Part shown: piece by piece, positions 16,577 through 26,509 of the stretch
Layout of the letters: the number at the start of each line of letters is the position of its first letter
Position numbering within the stretch: position 1 is the first letter of the stretch
Assembly (NCBI GenBank): GCA_947504275.1
Contig: CANNHA010000012.1
Location: 1 to 34,729, forward strand
Direction of reading: 5' to 3'
Origin: Flavobacteriales bacterium
GTDB taxonomy: Bacteria; Bacteroidota; Bacteroidia; Flavobacteriales_D; Sanyastnellaceae
DNA length: 34,729 bases
Translations under genes and position numbers: made by a program
The notes under the pieces: model-generated
Seen by the model: the letters and a program-made list of their open reading frames with translations, nothing else
What the model was told of the DNA's origin: nothing
The model's database searches: none

Positions 16577-17391
16577 CAGGGAAACTTTGGGAATTGCTGG
16601 AAATCTGGATCTCGTTTTTCCAAGAAAGCCTTCTTCCCTTCTTGTGCTTCTTGTGTTAAATAATACAACAAGGTGGCATCACCTGCAAACTCCATCAAAC
16701 CGCGTTGACCGTCCAATTCTGCATTCAATCCTCGTTTGATCATTCTGATAGCCAAAGGACTACGTTTCATGATGGTCTTGCACCATTGAATGGTTGTATC
16801 TTCAAGATCTGACAATGGAACCACTTTGTTCACCATACCCATATCACAGGCCTCTTGGGCAGTGTATTGCTCACACAAAAACCAAATCTCTCTGGCTTTT
16901 TTCTGCCCCACATGACGGGCCAGATAATTGGAACCGAAGCCAGCGTCAAATGAACCCACCTTAGGACCAGTCTGTCCAAAACGCGCATTATCGGAAGCGA
17001 TGGTTAAATCGCAAACAACATGCAGTACATGACCTCCGCCAATAGCGTATCCATTGACCATTGCAATGACAGGCTTGGGGATCTCTCTGATTCTTTTGTG
17101 CAAGTCCAATACATTAAGGCGGGGAACACCATTGTCATCAACATAACCACCGACGCCTTTTACATTTTGATCGCCACCGCTACAAAATGCCTTTTCTCCA
17201 ATGCCTGTCAATACAATCACAGCAATGTCTTGACGCTCTCTGCAGATATCCATAGCATCAATCATGTCCACATTGGTTTGCGGGCGAAATGCGTTATACA
17301 CCTCAGGTCGATTAATGGTGATTTTTGCAATCCCATCATGCCATTCAAAAAGAATATCCGAATATTCTTTAATTGTTTTCCACTCTCTCAT
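16576..17391 (-). CDS. menB: 1,4-dihydroxy-2-naphthoyl-CoA synthase
   Basis: This crotonase-fold enzyme of 271 residues cyclises o-succinylbenzoyl-CoA to DHNA-CoA. It has the oxyanion-hole region [11 protein letters not shown], the [12 protein letters not shown] motif and [17 protein letters not shown]. The Gly in QTGP is the bicarbonate-dependent (type I) signature, as against Asp in type II. The C-terminal [12 protein letters not shown] is characteristic of MenB. I chose the ATG at 17391 (MREWKTI), which matches family N-termini; the frame is open to a TTG at 17412. It overlaps menD by 23 bases. Confidence 0.97.
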   Translation of the reverse strand: MREWKTIKEYSDILFEWHDGIAKITINRPEVYNAFRPQTNVDMIDAMDICRERQDIAVIVLTGIGEKAFCSGGDQNVKGVGGYVDDNGVPRLNVLDLHKRIREIPKPVIAMVNGYAIGGGHVLHVVCDLTIASDNARFGQTGPKVGSFDAGFGSNYLARHVGQKKAREIWFLCEQYTAQEACDMGMVNKVVPLSDLEDTTIQWCKTIMKRSPLAIRMIKRGLNAELDGQRGLMEFAGDATLLYYLTQEAQEGKKAFLEKRDPDFQQFPKFP

Positions 17392-19039
17392 TTTGCTGCT
17401 TAAAGTATTCAAAGAACAAATCTAATTCAATTGGGTTCACTGCTGACGGAGTTTTCACCACCAAGACATCGTAATCATGGTTTCCAAAGAAATTTATTAA
17501 ATCTTCGCCATTGAGCTCTATGTACTCAACTGCTTTCAATCCCCATCCATTGACCCATTGAATCAGGTTTCTTTGGTGCGGGGTTTCAAAAAAACGAGGA
17601 ACGGATGGCTCATTTTTAGCACCTTCTATGATGTTAAATATCCCTCCTCCCCCATTGTCCACCACCACAATTTTCAAATTCTTTGGCCATGGCTGATGCC
17701 ATAAACCATTGGCATCGTATAGAAAGGACAAGTCACCAGTTACTAAAATAACTGGTTGATTGACAACGGATGCAGCACCTACTGCTGTGCTGGTGGAACC
17801 GTCTATTCCGCTTACTCCCCTATTCCCGAAAAACCGCAAATCGCGGCGCTGTTCAAACAATTGAATATAGCGTACGACAGAACTATTACCCATTTGAATC
17901 TGCGCTCCAGTTGGCCAAAATTGAGTGAGGTGGTAAAACAACTTCAAATCAGAAAATGGACGATGATTGAAAAATTCCGTGAGCTGATTCTCATTCGTCA
18001 TTGATGGCCTTTTAATACAACCATCTTCCGTTATCGTTTTCACATTCATCAACCAAAATTGAAGAAAATCGTGAATGGAGCAATGAAAGACAGATGGTTT
18101 CAAACGATACGTATCGATGGGATTGTTTTGCCATTGAATAGACCAATGCGCCTTGGCTTTGGTTCTGATCAACGCTTTGATTTTTCTTGATATGATGTTG
18201 TGTCCCAGAGATATCACAACATCCCAATGCAATGCATTGATCTGAGCTTCCGACAACGACATGATCCAACGATCTATGCAATCCACACCACCCAATGCAT
18301 GGGAGTTGCTATGGGTTTCAGTTAAAACAAGCACATTATCCAATTTTGCCAGCTTTTGAACCAAGGGAGCTAAGGAATCATCGGTGTTTTGTCCTAAGAG
18401 AATCAAGTGCTTCCAATCCTCACGAAACAAAGGAATAGAAGGGATTTCTATCCTTTGAGGAAGTTCCGATCGAATCTGGGTAAAAGGGTTCAAGGTTGAA
18501 GCTTCTTTGTATAGTGGTTCTTTGAAAGGCACATTGATGTGCACGGGACCATAGGGAAATTGAATGGCCTCATTCAAAGTTTTGGCCAACATCAAATGAT
18601 TAGCGTCAACTTCTAAATCGCCATTTGCCTCCTCTATTACACTGCACTGCGCCTTAACAAAATTGTTGTAGATGCCTTTCTGATTGATGCATTGACCTTC
18701 ACTTTGATTAATGCTTTCAGCTGGGCGATCAGCGGTGATGACCACCAACGGAATTTCTTGATAAAAAGCTTCTGCAATTGCAGGTGCATAATTCAATGGC
18801 GCAGTTCCTGAAGTACATACAAGAGCAACAGGCTTTTTTAATTGTTGTGCCATTCCCAAGGCAAAGAAAGCAGCGCTGCGCTCGTCCACTTTGACATGAA
18901 CCTTGTAATATGGATGACCGTCCAAACTGATTGCAAATGGTGCATTCCGAGAACCTGGTGAATAAACAATATGCTGTATTCCTCTTTCTTGAAGTAAAAA
19001 CAACAAAGATTGAACAACTGTTTTATTGGATATTCTCAT
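17369..19039 (-). CDS. menD: 2-succinyl-5-enolpyruvyl-6-hydroxy-3-cyclohexene-1-carboxylate synthase
   Basis: This thiamine-diphosphate enzyme of 556 residues condenses isochorismate with 2-oxoglutarate. It shows the MenD start [12 protein letters not shown], the SPGSRNAPF motif (27-35), the cofactor-activating Glu53 in [26 protein letters not shown], and the TPP/Mg region [13 protein letters not shown] with [13 protein letters not shown]. The ATG at 19039 overlaps menF by 17 bases. The product is the substrate for MenH, which is not present in this window. Confidence 0.97.
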   Translation of the reverse strand: MRISNKTVVQSLLFLLQERGIQHIVYSPGSRNAPFAISLDGHPYYKVHVKVDERSAAFFALGMAQQLKKPVALVCTSGTAPLNYAPAIAEAFYQEIPLVVITADRPAESINQSEGQCINQKGIYNNFVKAQCSVIEEANGDLEVDANHLMLAKTLNEAIQFPYGPVHINVPFKEPLYKEASTLNPFTQIRSELPQRIEIPSIPLFREDWKHLILLGQNTDDSLAPLVQKLAKLDNVLVLTETHSNSHALGGVDCIDRWIMSLSEAQINALHWDVVISLGHNIISRKIKALIRTKAKAHWSIQWQNNPIDTYRLKPSVFHCSIHDFLQFWLMNVKTITEDGCIKRPSMTNENQLTEFFNHRPFSDLKLFYHLTQFWPTGAQIQMGNSSVVRYIQLFEQRRDLRFFGNRGVSGIDGSTSTAVGAASVVNQPVILVTGDLSFLYDANGLWHQPWPKNLKIVVVDNGGGGIFNIIEGAKNEPSVPRFFETPHQRNLIQWVNGWGLKAVEYIELNGEDLINFFGNHDYDVLVVKTPSAVNPIELDLFFEYFKQQNERVENN

Positions 19040-19958
19040 CTAGGGCAAAGATAAATGCGTTCTGCTTCATCACTGTTTCATTCCACTCGATTTCCGCATC
19101 GCTGTCAGACATTACACCACCACCAACAAATCCCAACGCACTTTCCTCTTTAAGATGTAAACATCGAAGCAAGACAATGGCGTAGCTTTCCTCTTGATCA
19201 TGAACGTTGACAATTCCCCCATACAAACCTCTTTGGTATTGCTCGTTTTCAACAATCCATTTCATCACTGGTTGCACAGGCATTCCTGCCAAGGCAGGGG
19301 TTGGAGATAAAGCTTGCACCAATCTGTGTACATCGCCTTGCATCGAACCCGTAATTTTTGTTTGCAAATGCTTAACTGTCTTAAAATACAACTCGCTTTG
19401 AGGGTGAACGTTTATCTCATCAACACCATGATCACTCAAAGTGTTTACAATCATATCTCTAACTACCTCGTGCTCCGCAACCTCTTTTCTTCCCCAAGCA
19501 AGAAGAGAGTCAGCGGCAAGTGTCCCCGCCAAAGCCATAGTTTCTAATCGGGTTCCATTCTTTTTCAACAGCAACTCTGGGCTAGCAGCAATCCATCTTC
19601 CCCAAATAGGATGATTCACAATTACAAAAAAAGACTCAGGAAAACGAAGCCGCAATTGATGCACGTAACGCTCTAAATTCCAATCTTTCATCTGCCACTC
19701 AAAGCATCGACTAGTAACAATTTTTTTCCAATGATGGACTTGCATTGCAGATTTGGCTTTTTCGACCAATTTCAAATAATCTGCATGGTTTAAACATTCT
19801 CCACCTATTCTACCGGGATCAGCATTGGGATCAAAAGGTTGAACAAAATTGGAGTCGTCCCATGATCCTACTAGCACCTTACCCCCCATAGATTGCGGTA
19901 AAGTGATGTGGTATCCAAATGTAACACCTGAAATCAATGCAGCAATCTCAAAGCTCAT
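19023..19958 (-). CDS. menF: Isochorismate synthase
   Basis: This chorismate-binding enzyme of 311 residues makes isochorismate, the entry step of the pathway. It has WKKIVTSR (general-base lysine region, about residue 79), ALAGTL, EHEVVRDMI, the active-site LSPTPALAGMP and RGLYGGIVNV, and the C-terminal VGGGVMSDSDAEIEWNE. It is shorter than MenF/EntC of enterobacteria (about 390-430), with the loss in the N-terminal half, which carries little of the active site. The context with menD favours menF over a siderophore entC. The ATG overlaps the menI stop in an ATGA arrangement. Confidence 0.93.
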   Translation of the reverse strand: MSFEIAALISGVTFGYHITLPQSMGGKVLVGSWDDSNFVQPFDPNADPGRIGGECLNHADYLKLVEKAKSAMQVHHWKKIVTSRCFEWQMKDWNLERYVHQLRLRFPESFFVIVNHPIWGRWIAASPELLLKKNGTRLETMALAGTLAADSLLAWGRKEVAEHEVVRDMIVNTLSDHGVDEINVHPQSELYFKTVKHLQTKITGSMQGDVHRLVQALSPTPALAGMPVQPVMKWIVENEQYQRGLYGGIVNVHDQEESYAIVLLRCLHLKEESALGFVGGGVMSDSDAEIEWNETVMKQNAFIFALDENIQ

Positions 19959-20368
19959 TTGGCGACTTTAATCATGGTAGTCAACTTGGCTGTGGCAATC
20001 AATTCCTGCTCTTCATCGACAATTTGCACCGCCCAAACATGAAGACTACGACCAATTTTTATCGGAGTAGCAATGCCAGTGACCCAACCATGTCTTTTAG
20101 ACTTAAGGTGAGTGATGTTCAAATCAACACCCACTGCAATGCTGTTGTTTTCTTTGGCAATGAGATATGAACCCACACTAGCGACAGTCTCGGCCAATGC
20201 CGCGCTGGCTCCACCATGCAATATACCATAAGGCTGATGTGTGCGCGAATCAACGGGCATTTTGGCTGTGACCTTCTCTTTGGTCATCTCCAGCATCTCA
20301 ATACCCAAGGCGCCCAATAGCGTTGTGTTTTTCCAATTTTCTAGTTCCAGTTCCATCTTCGTATTCAT
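19955..20368 (-). CDS. menI: 1,4-dihydroxy-2-naphthoyl-CoA hydrolase (hotdog thioesterase)
   Basis: This 137-residue hotdog-fold protein releases CoA from DHNA-CoA before prenylation. AKMPVDSRTHQPYGILHGG followed by ASAALAETVASVGSYL is very close to E. coli YdiI/MenI; the catalytic Glu is the E of LAET. The PaaI/ComA group shares this fold, but its place as first gene of the men run supports MenI. I chose the ATG at 20368; the frame is open to a TTG at 20389 with no family support. GAAAGG precedes the ATG directly. A partial -7 box (TAAAATTG) lies just upstream. Confidence 0.85.
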   Translation of the reverse strand: MNTKMELELENWKNTTLLGALGIEMLEMTKEKVTAKMPVDSRTHQPYGILHGGASAALAETVASVGSYLIAKENNSIAVGVDLNITHLKSKRHGWVTGIATPIKIGRSLHVWAVQIVDEEQELIATAKLTTMIKVAK

Positions 20369-20411
20369 CCTTTCAACTTTAAAATGCAATTTTATTCTAA
20401 TTTAGCCAGCA

Positions 20412-21623
20412 ATGGTGAAAAAACACATCTTGATTTTGAATTGGCAATTTCCGCCCAACCAAGGGATTGGGGGAAGACGCAGTGCAAAACTAGCCAAGGA
20501 GTGGAAGGCCTTGGGACATGACATCACCATTGTCACTCAATCAACAAAGGACGATGGCAAAGGTTCGCAAAATTGGATCGATGAAGAAACCATTCACTCC
20601 TTTGATTACCATTATATAGAAGAAAAAAATCATTTCAACGCGTTGTATTTCCAAAGTGGGTTAATCAATTCCATCAAACTTTGGATACTCAAAAAATGGC
20701 ATGGTGCATTTACTGCTGGCAATCCCATAGATGACTGCAGATTTTCAGAGTTGGCCATTTCTAAAAAACTTGAATCCATTCATCAAAAGAAACCCATTGA
20801 TCTGCTTTTTGTGAGCAGTGCTCCATTTAGTTTGAGTGTATATGCATCCAGATTCAAGAAAAAGCATCCAGAGATACAATTGTGGTGTGACTTTAGAGAC
20901 CCTTGGAAGAATGCTGTTAACTACGGTTTGCAAATCCTGAATAACCGTCAGCGGGAAGCAGAGCTCAAATTTCAGAAGGAGGTAGGCATCCAATCCGATT
21001 TCCTATCTGCGCCTTACGAAGCCATACTATCAGAGTTTGAAAAAGAAGATTCACAGGCAAAAAGAATTCTGATACCTCATTTTACCGATAGGCCATTAAC
21101 ACCGATAATTACCCCGCCTCATTCAGAAGTACCCACAATTACCTATGCAGGAAACCTTTATGACGGATCGATGCCCTATATCCAAACCGCTCTAAAAACT
21201 TTGAATATTCTGCCTGTAGAGCAACAGCCACAATTGCACTTTATTGGGAATTTTTCGACTAGTATCCAACAAGAAATGGTCAAAGAATACAACAACATAC
21301 TTTTTTATCCATGGATGGATCAGGGTCTAGACCATCATCTTGCTTCCAGTCAAGGATTAATAATACTGCTCAGTGAAGACAATAAGGATTTCCACACCAC
21401 CAAATTTTATGATTTCCTGCCTTTGGGTAAACCTTACTTGTACATAGGACCAAAAGGTCAAGTGCTCAAGACTATTGAGGATCATAACTTGGGTTGTTCT
21501 TTAGAACAATACAATTCAAATTCCCTTAAGTCCTATCATCCTGAGAAGGCGCTGCATTTGGCAAGGGCACATACAGCTGAAGCAATGGCTTTAACCATAC
21601 TCAATCATGTATTTCCCGAATAA
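20412..21623 (+). CDS. GT4-like (GT-B fold) glycosyltransferase
   Basis: The protein has 403 residues. The N-terminal domain begins ILILNWQFPPNQGIGGRR, the glycine-rich turn typical of GT-B enzymes, and carries WCDFRDPWKN in the middle. The C-terminal domain has ITYAGNLYDG and the sugar-nucleotide region TTKFYDFLPLGKPYLYIG. The donor and acceptor cannot be read; surface polysaccharide or glycoprotein glycosylation is likely. It is divergent from menI (43 bases between starts) and is the first gene of the rightward run. It overlaps the next gene by 17 bases. Confidence 0.85.
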   Translation: MVKKHILILNWQFPPNQGIGGRRSAKLAKEWKALGHDITIVTQSTKDDGKGSQNWIDEETIHSFDYHYIEEKNHFNALYFQSGLINSIKLWILKKWHGAFTAGNPIDDCRFSELAISKKLESIHQKKPIDLLFVSSAPFSLSVYASRFKKKHPEIQLWCDFRDPWKNAVNYGLQILNNRQREAELKFQKEVGIQSDFLSAPYEAILSEFEKEDSQAKRILIPHFTDRPLTPIITPPHSEVPTITYAGNLYDGSMPYIQTALKTLNILPVEQQPQLHFIGNFSTSIQQEMVKEYNNILFYPWMDQGLDHHLASSQGLIILLSEDNKDFHTTKFYDFLPLGKPYLYIGPKGQVLKTIEDHNLGCSLEQYNSNSLKSYHPEKALHLARAHTAEAMALTILNHVFPE

Positions 21624-22575
21624 AATTTCCATCATTTGTCCCAATTACAACAAGGGTCTATTCATTGGGGAAACCATTGAATCTGTTTTGGCAAGCACCT
21701 ATAAGGATTGGGAATTGATCATCATCGACGATGGGTCAACGGATGACAGTTTATTGATTATACAAGATTTTGCATCCCAAGACAAACGCTTACAATACCA
21801 TCAGCAAAGCAATCAAGGAGGAGCTGTTGCGCGCAATAAAGGCATGTCAATGGCCACAGGAGCCTATTTGTTGTTTTTGGATTCAGATGATTTGATATCC
21901 CCTGATTGCCTTCAAGAAAGGATAAAAGTGGCCGAGCAAAATCCAAGTGGTATCGGTTGGGTGTTTCCCCTAATGCCTTTTAAAGGAGATTTCTGCGATC
22001 AAGAATTTATTCATCCTTGGATCCCTCCAAAGGATCGGTTTTTGGAGCGGCTGATTGAACACGATATTACATGGACCAGCATGTCGCCTTTGTGGAAAAC
22101 AGCATCCATCGTTCCCTATTTCAAATGGAATGCCAACTACCATAGGTTGCAAGACATTGAATTTCACACACACATTTTACTCAAGGGAGAGCGCATTTTC
22201 ACATTTCCAGAAAAAAAACCAGATTGTTTCTACCGTCTAGATGAACAAAAATTGGTGATCGGCAGTCGTTTTCAATATTTGGAGAAATGGGGAAAAGGAT
22301 GCCACTTGTACGTCCATGAATTCTGGAACAAACTTCCTAAGCACATGGCTTCAAAACTGAGCAGAACCATATTGGCATTTTTATCCGTGGCAGGCCATTA
22401 CAATAGACAAAAACAAATTACCCAAGAGCAGTTTGAGTCATTGACCCAACTGGCAAAAGAAGCTACCCCCTTAAGACGGCATCAAATTCTATTGTCATGG
22501 TATGGGAAGCTTCTGCAAATGGCTCCAATTCATATACCAGGGCTGAATGGTTTTTTCAAATTTTGGATAAGATAG
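21607..22575 (+). CDS. Family 2 glycosyltransferase (GT-A fold)
   Basis: The protein has 322 residues and the classic GT2 start ISIICPNYNKGLFIGETIESVL. IIIDDGSTDDS binds the nucleotide, NQGGAVARNKGM follows, and FLDSDDL is the metal-binding DxD-type motif. The C-terminal half is variable, with no membrane helix, so it is probably a cytoplasmic or peripheral enzyme. It starts inside the end of the previous glycosyltransferase gene (17-base overlap) and probably adds the next sugar in the same glycan; that is inference. Confidence 0.9.
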   Translation: MYFPNKISIICPNYNKGLFIGETIESVLASTYKDWELIIIDDGSTDDSLLIIQDFASQDKRLQYHQQSNQGGAVARNKGMSMATGAYLLFLDSDDLISPDCLQERIKVAEQNPSGIGWVFPLMPFKGDFCDQEFIHPWIPPKDRFLERLIEHDITWTSMSPLWKTASIVPYFKWNANYHRLQDIEFHTHILLKGERIFTFPEKKPDCFYRLDEQKLVIGSRFQYLEKWGKGCHLYVHEFWNKLPKHMASKLSRTILAFLSVAGHYNRQKQITQEQFESLTQLAKEATPLRRHQILLSWYGKLLQMAPIHIPGLNGFFKFWIR

Positions 22576-22603
22576 GCAGCTCTACTTGTTGTATTTTTGA
22601 GGG

Positions 22604-24073
22604 ATGAAGTCACTTTACTCAGTCCTTGTTTTTTTACTATTGTCCCAAATGGGATGGTCGATGCGGTGTTACACGGATTATAGGGTTTTTCATCTGCCGG
22701 CTGCGATAAACGAAGGAAAAGATCAACCCTACATCGAATTTTATTTCGACTTTGACGGAGCATCCTTAAAAAGTTTTTCGGAAAATCAGTCGCAATTCAT
22801 TGGAGCCGAAATATTGATCACCCTTTTTAAGAATAATCAAATCATCGGATACAAAAAAGTCAAGGCCTTGTTTCCATGGAATACCAAAGAAGACCAGCGT
22901 CAGAATTGCTCTGCGTTGGAGCGGATACCGTCAGAAAATGGAAATATCCAGATAGAAATAGAAATGACTGATTTGGGATTGGCTGATCAAAAAAAGAGCA
23001 TTTTAAAAGATGAAATACAAGTCATCAATCTCAACAAAGGTGCCTTTATCTCTGATGTTGTTTGGGTAAAAGCATCTATTCCCACCAAAGAACCCAACGC
23101 TTTTACCAAGGGTGCTGTGGACATATTGCCTTTGATTTCAGACACTAGATTTTCCGAAGAAAATGAAATGGAATTTTACGCAGAATTGTACAATACCGAC
23201 CTTTATTTTCTTCAGGACCCTTTCGTCGTTCAATACTCCATTTTTGATCTTAAAAACAACATCATTCCTGGATTAAGCCGAATCAAAAGAGAAAGTGCAA
23301 AATCCGTGATACCCGTTTTGGGAAAATTGGATATTGCCCAACTAGCTGCAGGAGAATACATCTTTAAAATAGAAATCAAAGACAAATCCAATCAGGTGGT
23401 TGCAACCAAAGAGCGTAGATTTTTCAGAAAAACGGAACTTAGCGATGAAACATCAGCCTCTCCGCTCATTGACCTCACTTTTGTGCAACAATTTCAGGAC
23501 AGTCTCCAACTCATGGAGCACATACGTTCTTTGACTCCGATTGCACAAGGAAATGAAAAAAACATCATCATTGATGTATTGCCAGCATACAATTTAAAAC
23601 AATTGCAGGGATATATGTATCAATTCTGGTACAAGCGCAATCCCATTTCTCCAGAATTGGCATGGGCTGACTATAAAAAGGAGGTTGCAGCTTGTGACAA
23701 GGAGTTTGGGACAGCCATCAAGAAAGGCTGGGAAACAGATAGAGGGCGAGTATATCTGCAATACGGCAAGCCATCTACGCGCGTGGTTAGAAATAACGAT
23801 CCTGATTATTGGCCCTTTGAGATTTGGCATTTTTACCAAACCAACAACAACCTACACAACAAGCGCTTGTTGTTTTACAACACAAGTTTGAATGGGGATT
23901 TTGAATTGCTGCACAGTGATATTCCCAATGAAATTAGCAATTTTGATTGGAAGAATATGGTACGTTCTAGACAAATGAATGACCCCAACACGGTGAACCG
24001 TTTGAAGAACAATCAAAGACAGGATCCATACTCTGGTGACGAATTAGAGCAACTATGGTACAATCCGCACTAG
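22604..24073 (+). CDS. Secreted GWxTD-domain protein
   Basis: This 489-residue protein begins with a signal peptide (MKSLYSVLVFLLLSQMGWS). The middle has several beta-rich regions. The C-terminal third contains the GWxTD motif, GWETDRGRVYLQYGKPSTR (residues 375-393), followed by WPFEIWHFY. GWxTD proteins are found in Bacteroidota and related phyla and have no established biochemical function. An exact TAnnTTTG box (TATTTTTG, 22592-22599) sits directly before the ATG, too close for a normal leader and without a proper -33 TTG. The next glycosyltransferase starts one base after the stop, so the two are expressed together. Confidence 0.87.
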   Translation: MKSLYSVLVFLLLSQMGWSMRCYTDYRVFHLPAAINEGKDQPYIEFYFDFDGASLKSFSENQSQFIGAEILITLFKNNQIIGYKKVKALFPWNTKEDQRQNCSALERIPSENGNIQIEIEMTDLGLADQKKSILKDEIQVINLNKGAFISDVVWVKASIPTKEPNAFTKGAVDILPLISDTRFSEENEMEFYAELYNTDLYFLQDPFVVQYSIFDLKNNIIPGLSRIKRESAKSVIPVLGKLDIAQLAAGEYIFKIEIKDKSNQVVATKERRFFRKTELSDETSASPLIDLTFVQQFQDSLQLMEHIRSLTPIAQGNEKNIIIDVLPAYNLKQLQGYMYQFWYKRNPISPELAWADYKKEVAACDKEFGTAIKKGWETDRGRVYLQYGKPSTRVVRNNDPDYWPFEIWHFYQTNNNLHNKRLLFYNTSLNGDFELLHSDIPNEISNFDWKNMVRSRQMNDPNTVNRLKNNQRQDPYSGDELEQLWYNPH

Positions 24074-24074
24074 A

Positions 24075-25106
24075 ATGAAGAAGATTGCGGTTGTCATCTT
24101 AAATTGGAATGGAAAACAATGGTTGGAGAAATTCCTATCCAATGTTGAAACGTGCAGCAGTGAGCTGGCCGATGTTGTTATTATTGACAACGGATCAACC
24201 GATGAATCACATTCCTATTGCCGCGACAATCATCCCAATGTGCAATGGATTTCACTATCTAAAAATCACGGATTTGCAGGAGGATACAACGAAGGTTTAA
24301 AGGAATTAAACCATCCATACCTGATGCTGCTGAACAGTGATGTTGAGGTTACGCCCAACTGGCTCGAACCTATGCTGCGATGGATGGAAAAAGATACGCA
24401 ACTGGCAGCAGTGCAACCAAAAATCATCGATTATCAAACCAAGAAAAGGTTTGAATATGCTGGAGGAGCTGGTGGATATATGGATCGCGACGGCTATGCC
24501 TTTTGTGCAGGGAGAATATTTTATCAATTTGAAGATGACTTGGGACAATACCAAGGAAATAAAGAGGTTTTTTGGGCAACAGGTGCTGCGCTTATGATTA
24601 GAAATAGCGCTTGGAAAGAAGTGAACGGATTTGATGCTGACTTCTTTGCACACATGGAAGAAATAGATTTGTGTTGGCGGTTAAAAAACAGGGGATATTC
24701 AATCGGCGCTTGCTTGGATTCAACAGTATACCATGTCGGAGGTGGCACACTTGATCGTCAAAACCCCATGAAAACGTTTTTGAATTTCAGAAATAATTTG
24801 TATTTGATTACAAAAAATTATCGCCATTCAAATTTAACGATTAAGATTTTAAAGCGTTTGCTGATGGATGGTTTGGCAGGGGTAAGATTTTTGTCTGAAG
24901 GCAAGTTCAATCATCTTTGGGCTATCGTCCGTGGACACTTTGCCTTCTATGGTATGCTAAGCAATATGCTGAACAAGAGAGCTCTAGAATCCATACAGAT
25001 TAATAACATCAACAACAAAGGACTTTACAAGGATAGCATTGTATATGCATTTTTTATAGGAGGAAAAACAGAATGGAATGCCCTAAGAAAAGATAGGTTT
25101 GTGTAA
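24075..25106 (+). CDS. Family 2 glycosyltransferase, rhamnosyltransferase-like
   Basis: The protein has 343 residues. VVILNWNGKQWLEKFL and IDNGSTDES are the N-terminal nucleotide-binding motifs; LLNSDVEV is the DxD equivalent; WATGAALMIRN and HMEEIDLCWRL are the acceptor/catalytic motifs of WbbL-like rhamnosyltransferases. The C-terminus has an amphipathic or weakly hydrophobic stretch (LMDGLAGVRFL) but no clear membrane helix. It is one base after the GWxTD gene and 8 bases before comEC. Confidence 0.9.
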   Translation: MKKIAVVILNWNGKQWLEKFLSNVETCSSELADVVIIDNGSTDESHSYCRDNHPNVQWISLSKNHGFAGGYNEGLKELNHPYLMLLNSDVEVTPNWLEPMLRWMEKDTQLAAVQPKIIDYQTKKRFEYAGGAGGYMDRDGYAFCAGRIFYQFEDDLGQYQGNKEVFWATGAALMIRNSAWKEVNGFDADFFAHMEEIDLCWRLKNRGYSIGACLDSTVYHVGGGTLDRQNPMKTFLNFRNNLYLITKNYRHSNLTIKILKRLLMDGLAGVRFLSEGKFNHLWAIVRGHFAFYGMLSNMLNKRALESIQINNINNKGLYKDSIVYAFFIGGKTEWNALRKDRFV

Positions 25107-25114
25107 AAAAACAC

Positions 25115-26500
25115 ATGAGCCAACTGTTTAGGCAAAACCCATTTCTTCGGATTGCATTGTTCTTTGGTATTGGTGTTTATCTCCTCAATCATCCCGCCTT
25201 GTTTGGAGCTCACCTTCTGGCCTGTATAATAGGACTCATTCTCACCCAACTGATTAAAACCAAACTATTCATGTCCGCCGTCTTGGCTGGCGTTCTAATG
25301 CTTATGGGGTCAGCGCAACAATTTCTTATTCATGAAGTCGAAAAAAGAGATTTTCTTCCAAAACAACCCATTCAAGCATTCAACGGTCGCCAATTGCAAT
25401 CAGACAATGTCCCTATGTTCCAAGGGTTCCTTCAGCACCATGACAGCACGCATGCTGGGCTGATGGTGGCCATATTGGTTGGCGACACTAAATTCATCGA
25501 ATCAAGCACCAAGCAACAATACAAAGCGCTTGGTCTTAGTCATCTCTTAGCGGTGAGCGGAATGCACATTGGGCTTATTTTTCAATCCATCATTTTTTTG
25601 TTACAAATAACAACAAGAAACCGAATGCCAAAAACGGTTGTCGTCTTGGGGTTGATTCTGATTTGGGGATTTGCACACATTGGCCAATACAGTCCTTCCC
25701 TGCTCAGGGCTTGTGTGATGTTCACTGTTATTCACTTTGGTAAAATGTTAAGTGAAAAGAGTGGCGCACTGAATGCCTTGGGCATTTCATTTGTTTTGTT
25801 GTTGATTATTCAGCCCTTGCTGCAATTCCATTGGGGATTTATTCTATCGCACTTGGCGGTGCTCGGTATTGTTGTGCACCATAGAAAATGGCAATACATC
25901 ACCCAACAGATGTCCATTTGGAAACGTTGGATTGTCCAATCCTTGGCTATCACAATGGGCGCTCAACTTTACACCTCAATATTTTTGCTTCCCCTAACGC
26001 TAACCTTACCAACCTATTTTTTACTGTCCAATTTCATACTGGTACCTTTTTTCTCCATCCTTTTGTTTACGTGTTTTGGAGAATGGGTTTTGGGACTTTG
26101 CCTACCTGTTATTCCTTTTCATACCATCAACCAACTCCTTTTCCACGGGCTTGAATGCGTATTACAAACCCTGGAAAAACTACCTAACCTTCAATGGCAA
26201 TTGCACTCCATCTGGTGGTTGGTATTTTTAGCAATTTTGTCTTTGGTTATTCTGTACTATCTATTGCTTGAATTCAAGTGGCGCAAGAGTGTCCTTTTTG
26301 GACTTTTAAGCGTCAATTTTATCGCTGCCCTTGGAACCCTATCCATTGTTTTCTCGAGGCCTGAAATTAGCCTTTGGCGAGATAAAAACCAAAAAAGAAG
26401 ACTGTGGAGCCATCAATCTCAAGGGTATTATTCCAACACAAAATATTCGCCTTCAATATTCCTGGTTCAAAAAGGCGTTGAAATCCAACAAAGCCCATAA
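25115..26500 (+). CDS. comEC: Compact ComEC/Rec2-family membrane protein
   Basis: This 461-residue multi-pass protein has the ComEC competence core: LGLSHLLAVSGMHIGLIF (about residues 139-156) and the SPSLLRACVMFTVIHFGKML helix. ComEC forms the inner-membrane channel for single-stranded DNA uptake. It is shorter than most members: the OB-like DUF4131 region between the first helices and the core is nearly absent, and there is no metallo-beta-lactamase domain or long soluble tail. After the last helix the frame gives a 50-residue hydrophilic tail. Another frame also stays open to 26519, overlapping the next ATG, so a late frameshift is possible. No other competence gene is in the window. Confidence 0.82.
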   Translation: MSQLFRQNPFLRIALFFGIGVYLLNHPALFGAHLLACIIGLILTQLIKTKLFMSAVLAGVLMLMGSAQQFLIHEVEKRDFLPKQPIQAFNGRQLQSDNVPMFQGFLQHHDSTHAGLMVAILVGDTKFIESSTKQQYKALGLSHLLAVSGMHIGLIFQSIIFLLQITTRNRMPKTVVVLGLILIWGFAHIGQYSPSLLRACVMFTVIHFGKMLSEKSGALNALGISFVLLLIIQPLLQFHWGFILSHLAVLGIVVHHRKWQYITQQMSIWKRWIVQSLAITMGAQLYTSIFLLPLTLTLPTYFLLSNFILVPFFSILLFTCFGEWVLGLCLPVIPFHTINQLLFHGLECVLQTLEKLPNLQWQLHSIWWLVFLAILSLVILYYLLLEFKWRKSVLFGLLSVNFIAALGTLSIVFSRPEISLWRDKNQKRRLWSHQSQGYYSNTKYSPSIFLVQKGVEIQQSP

Positions 26501-26509
26501 CTTTGTTTT

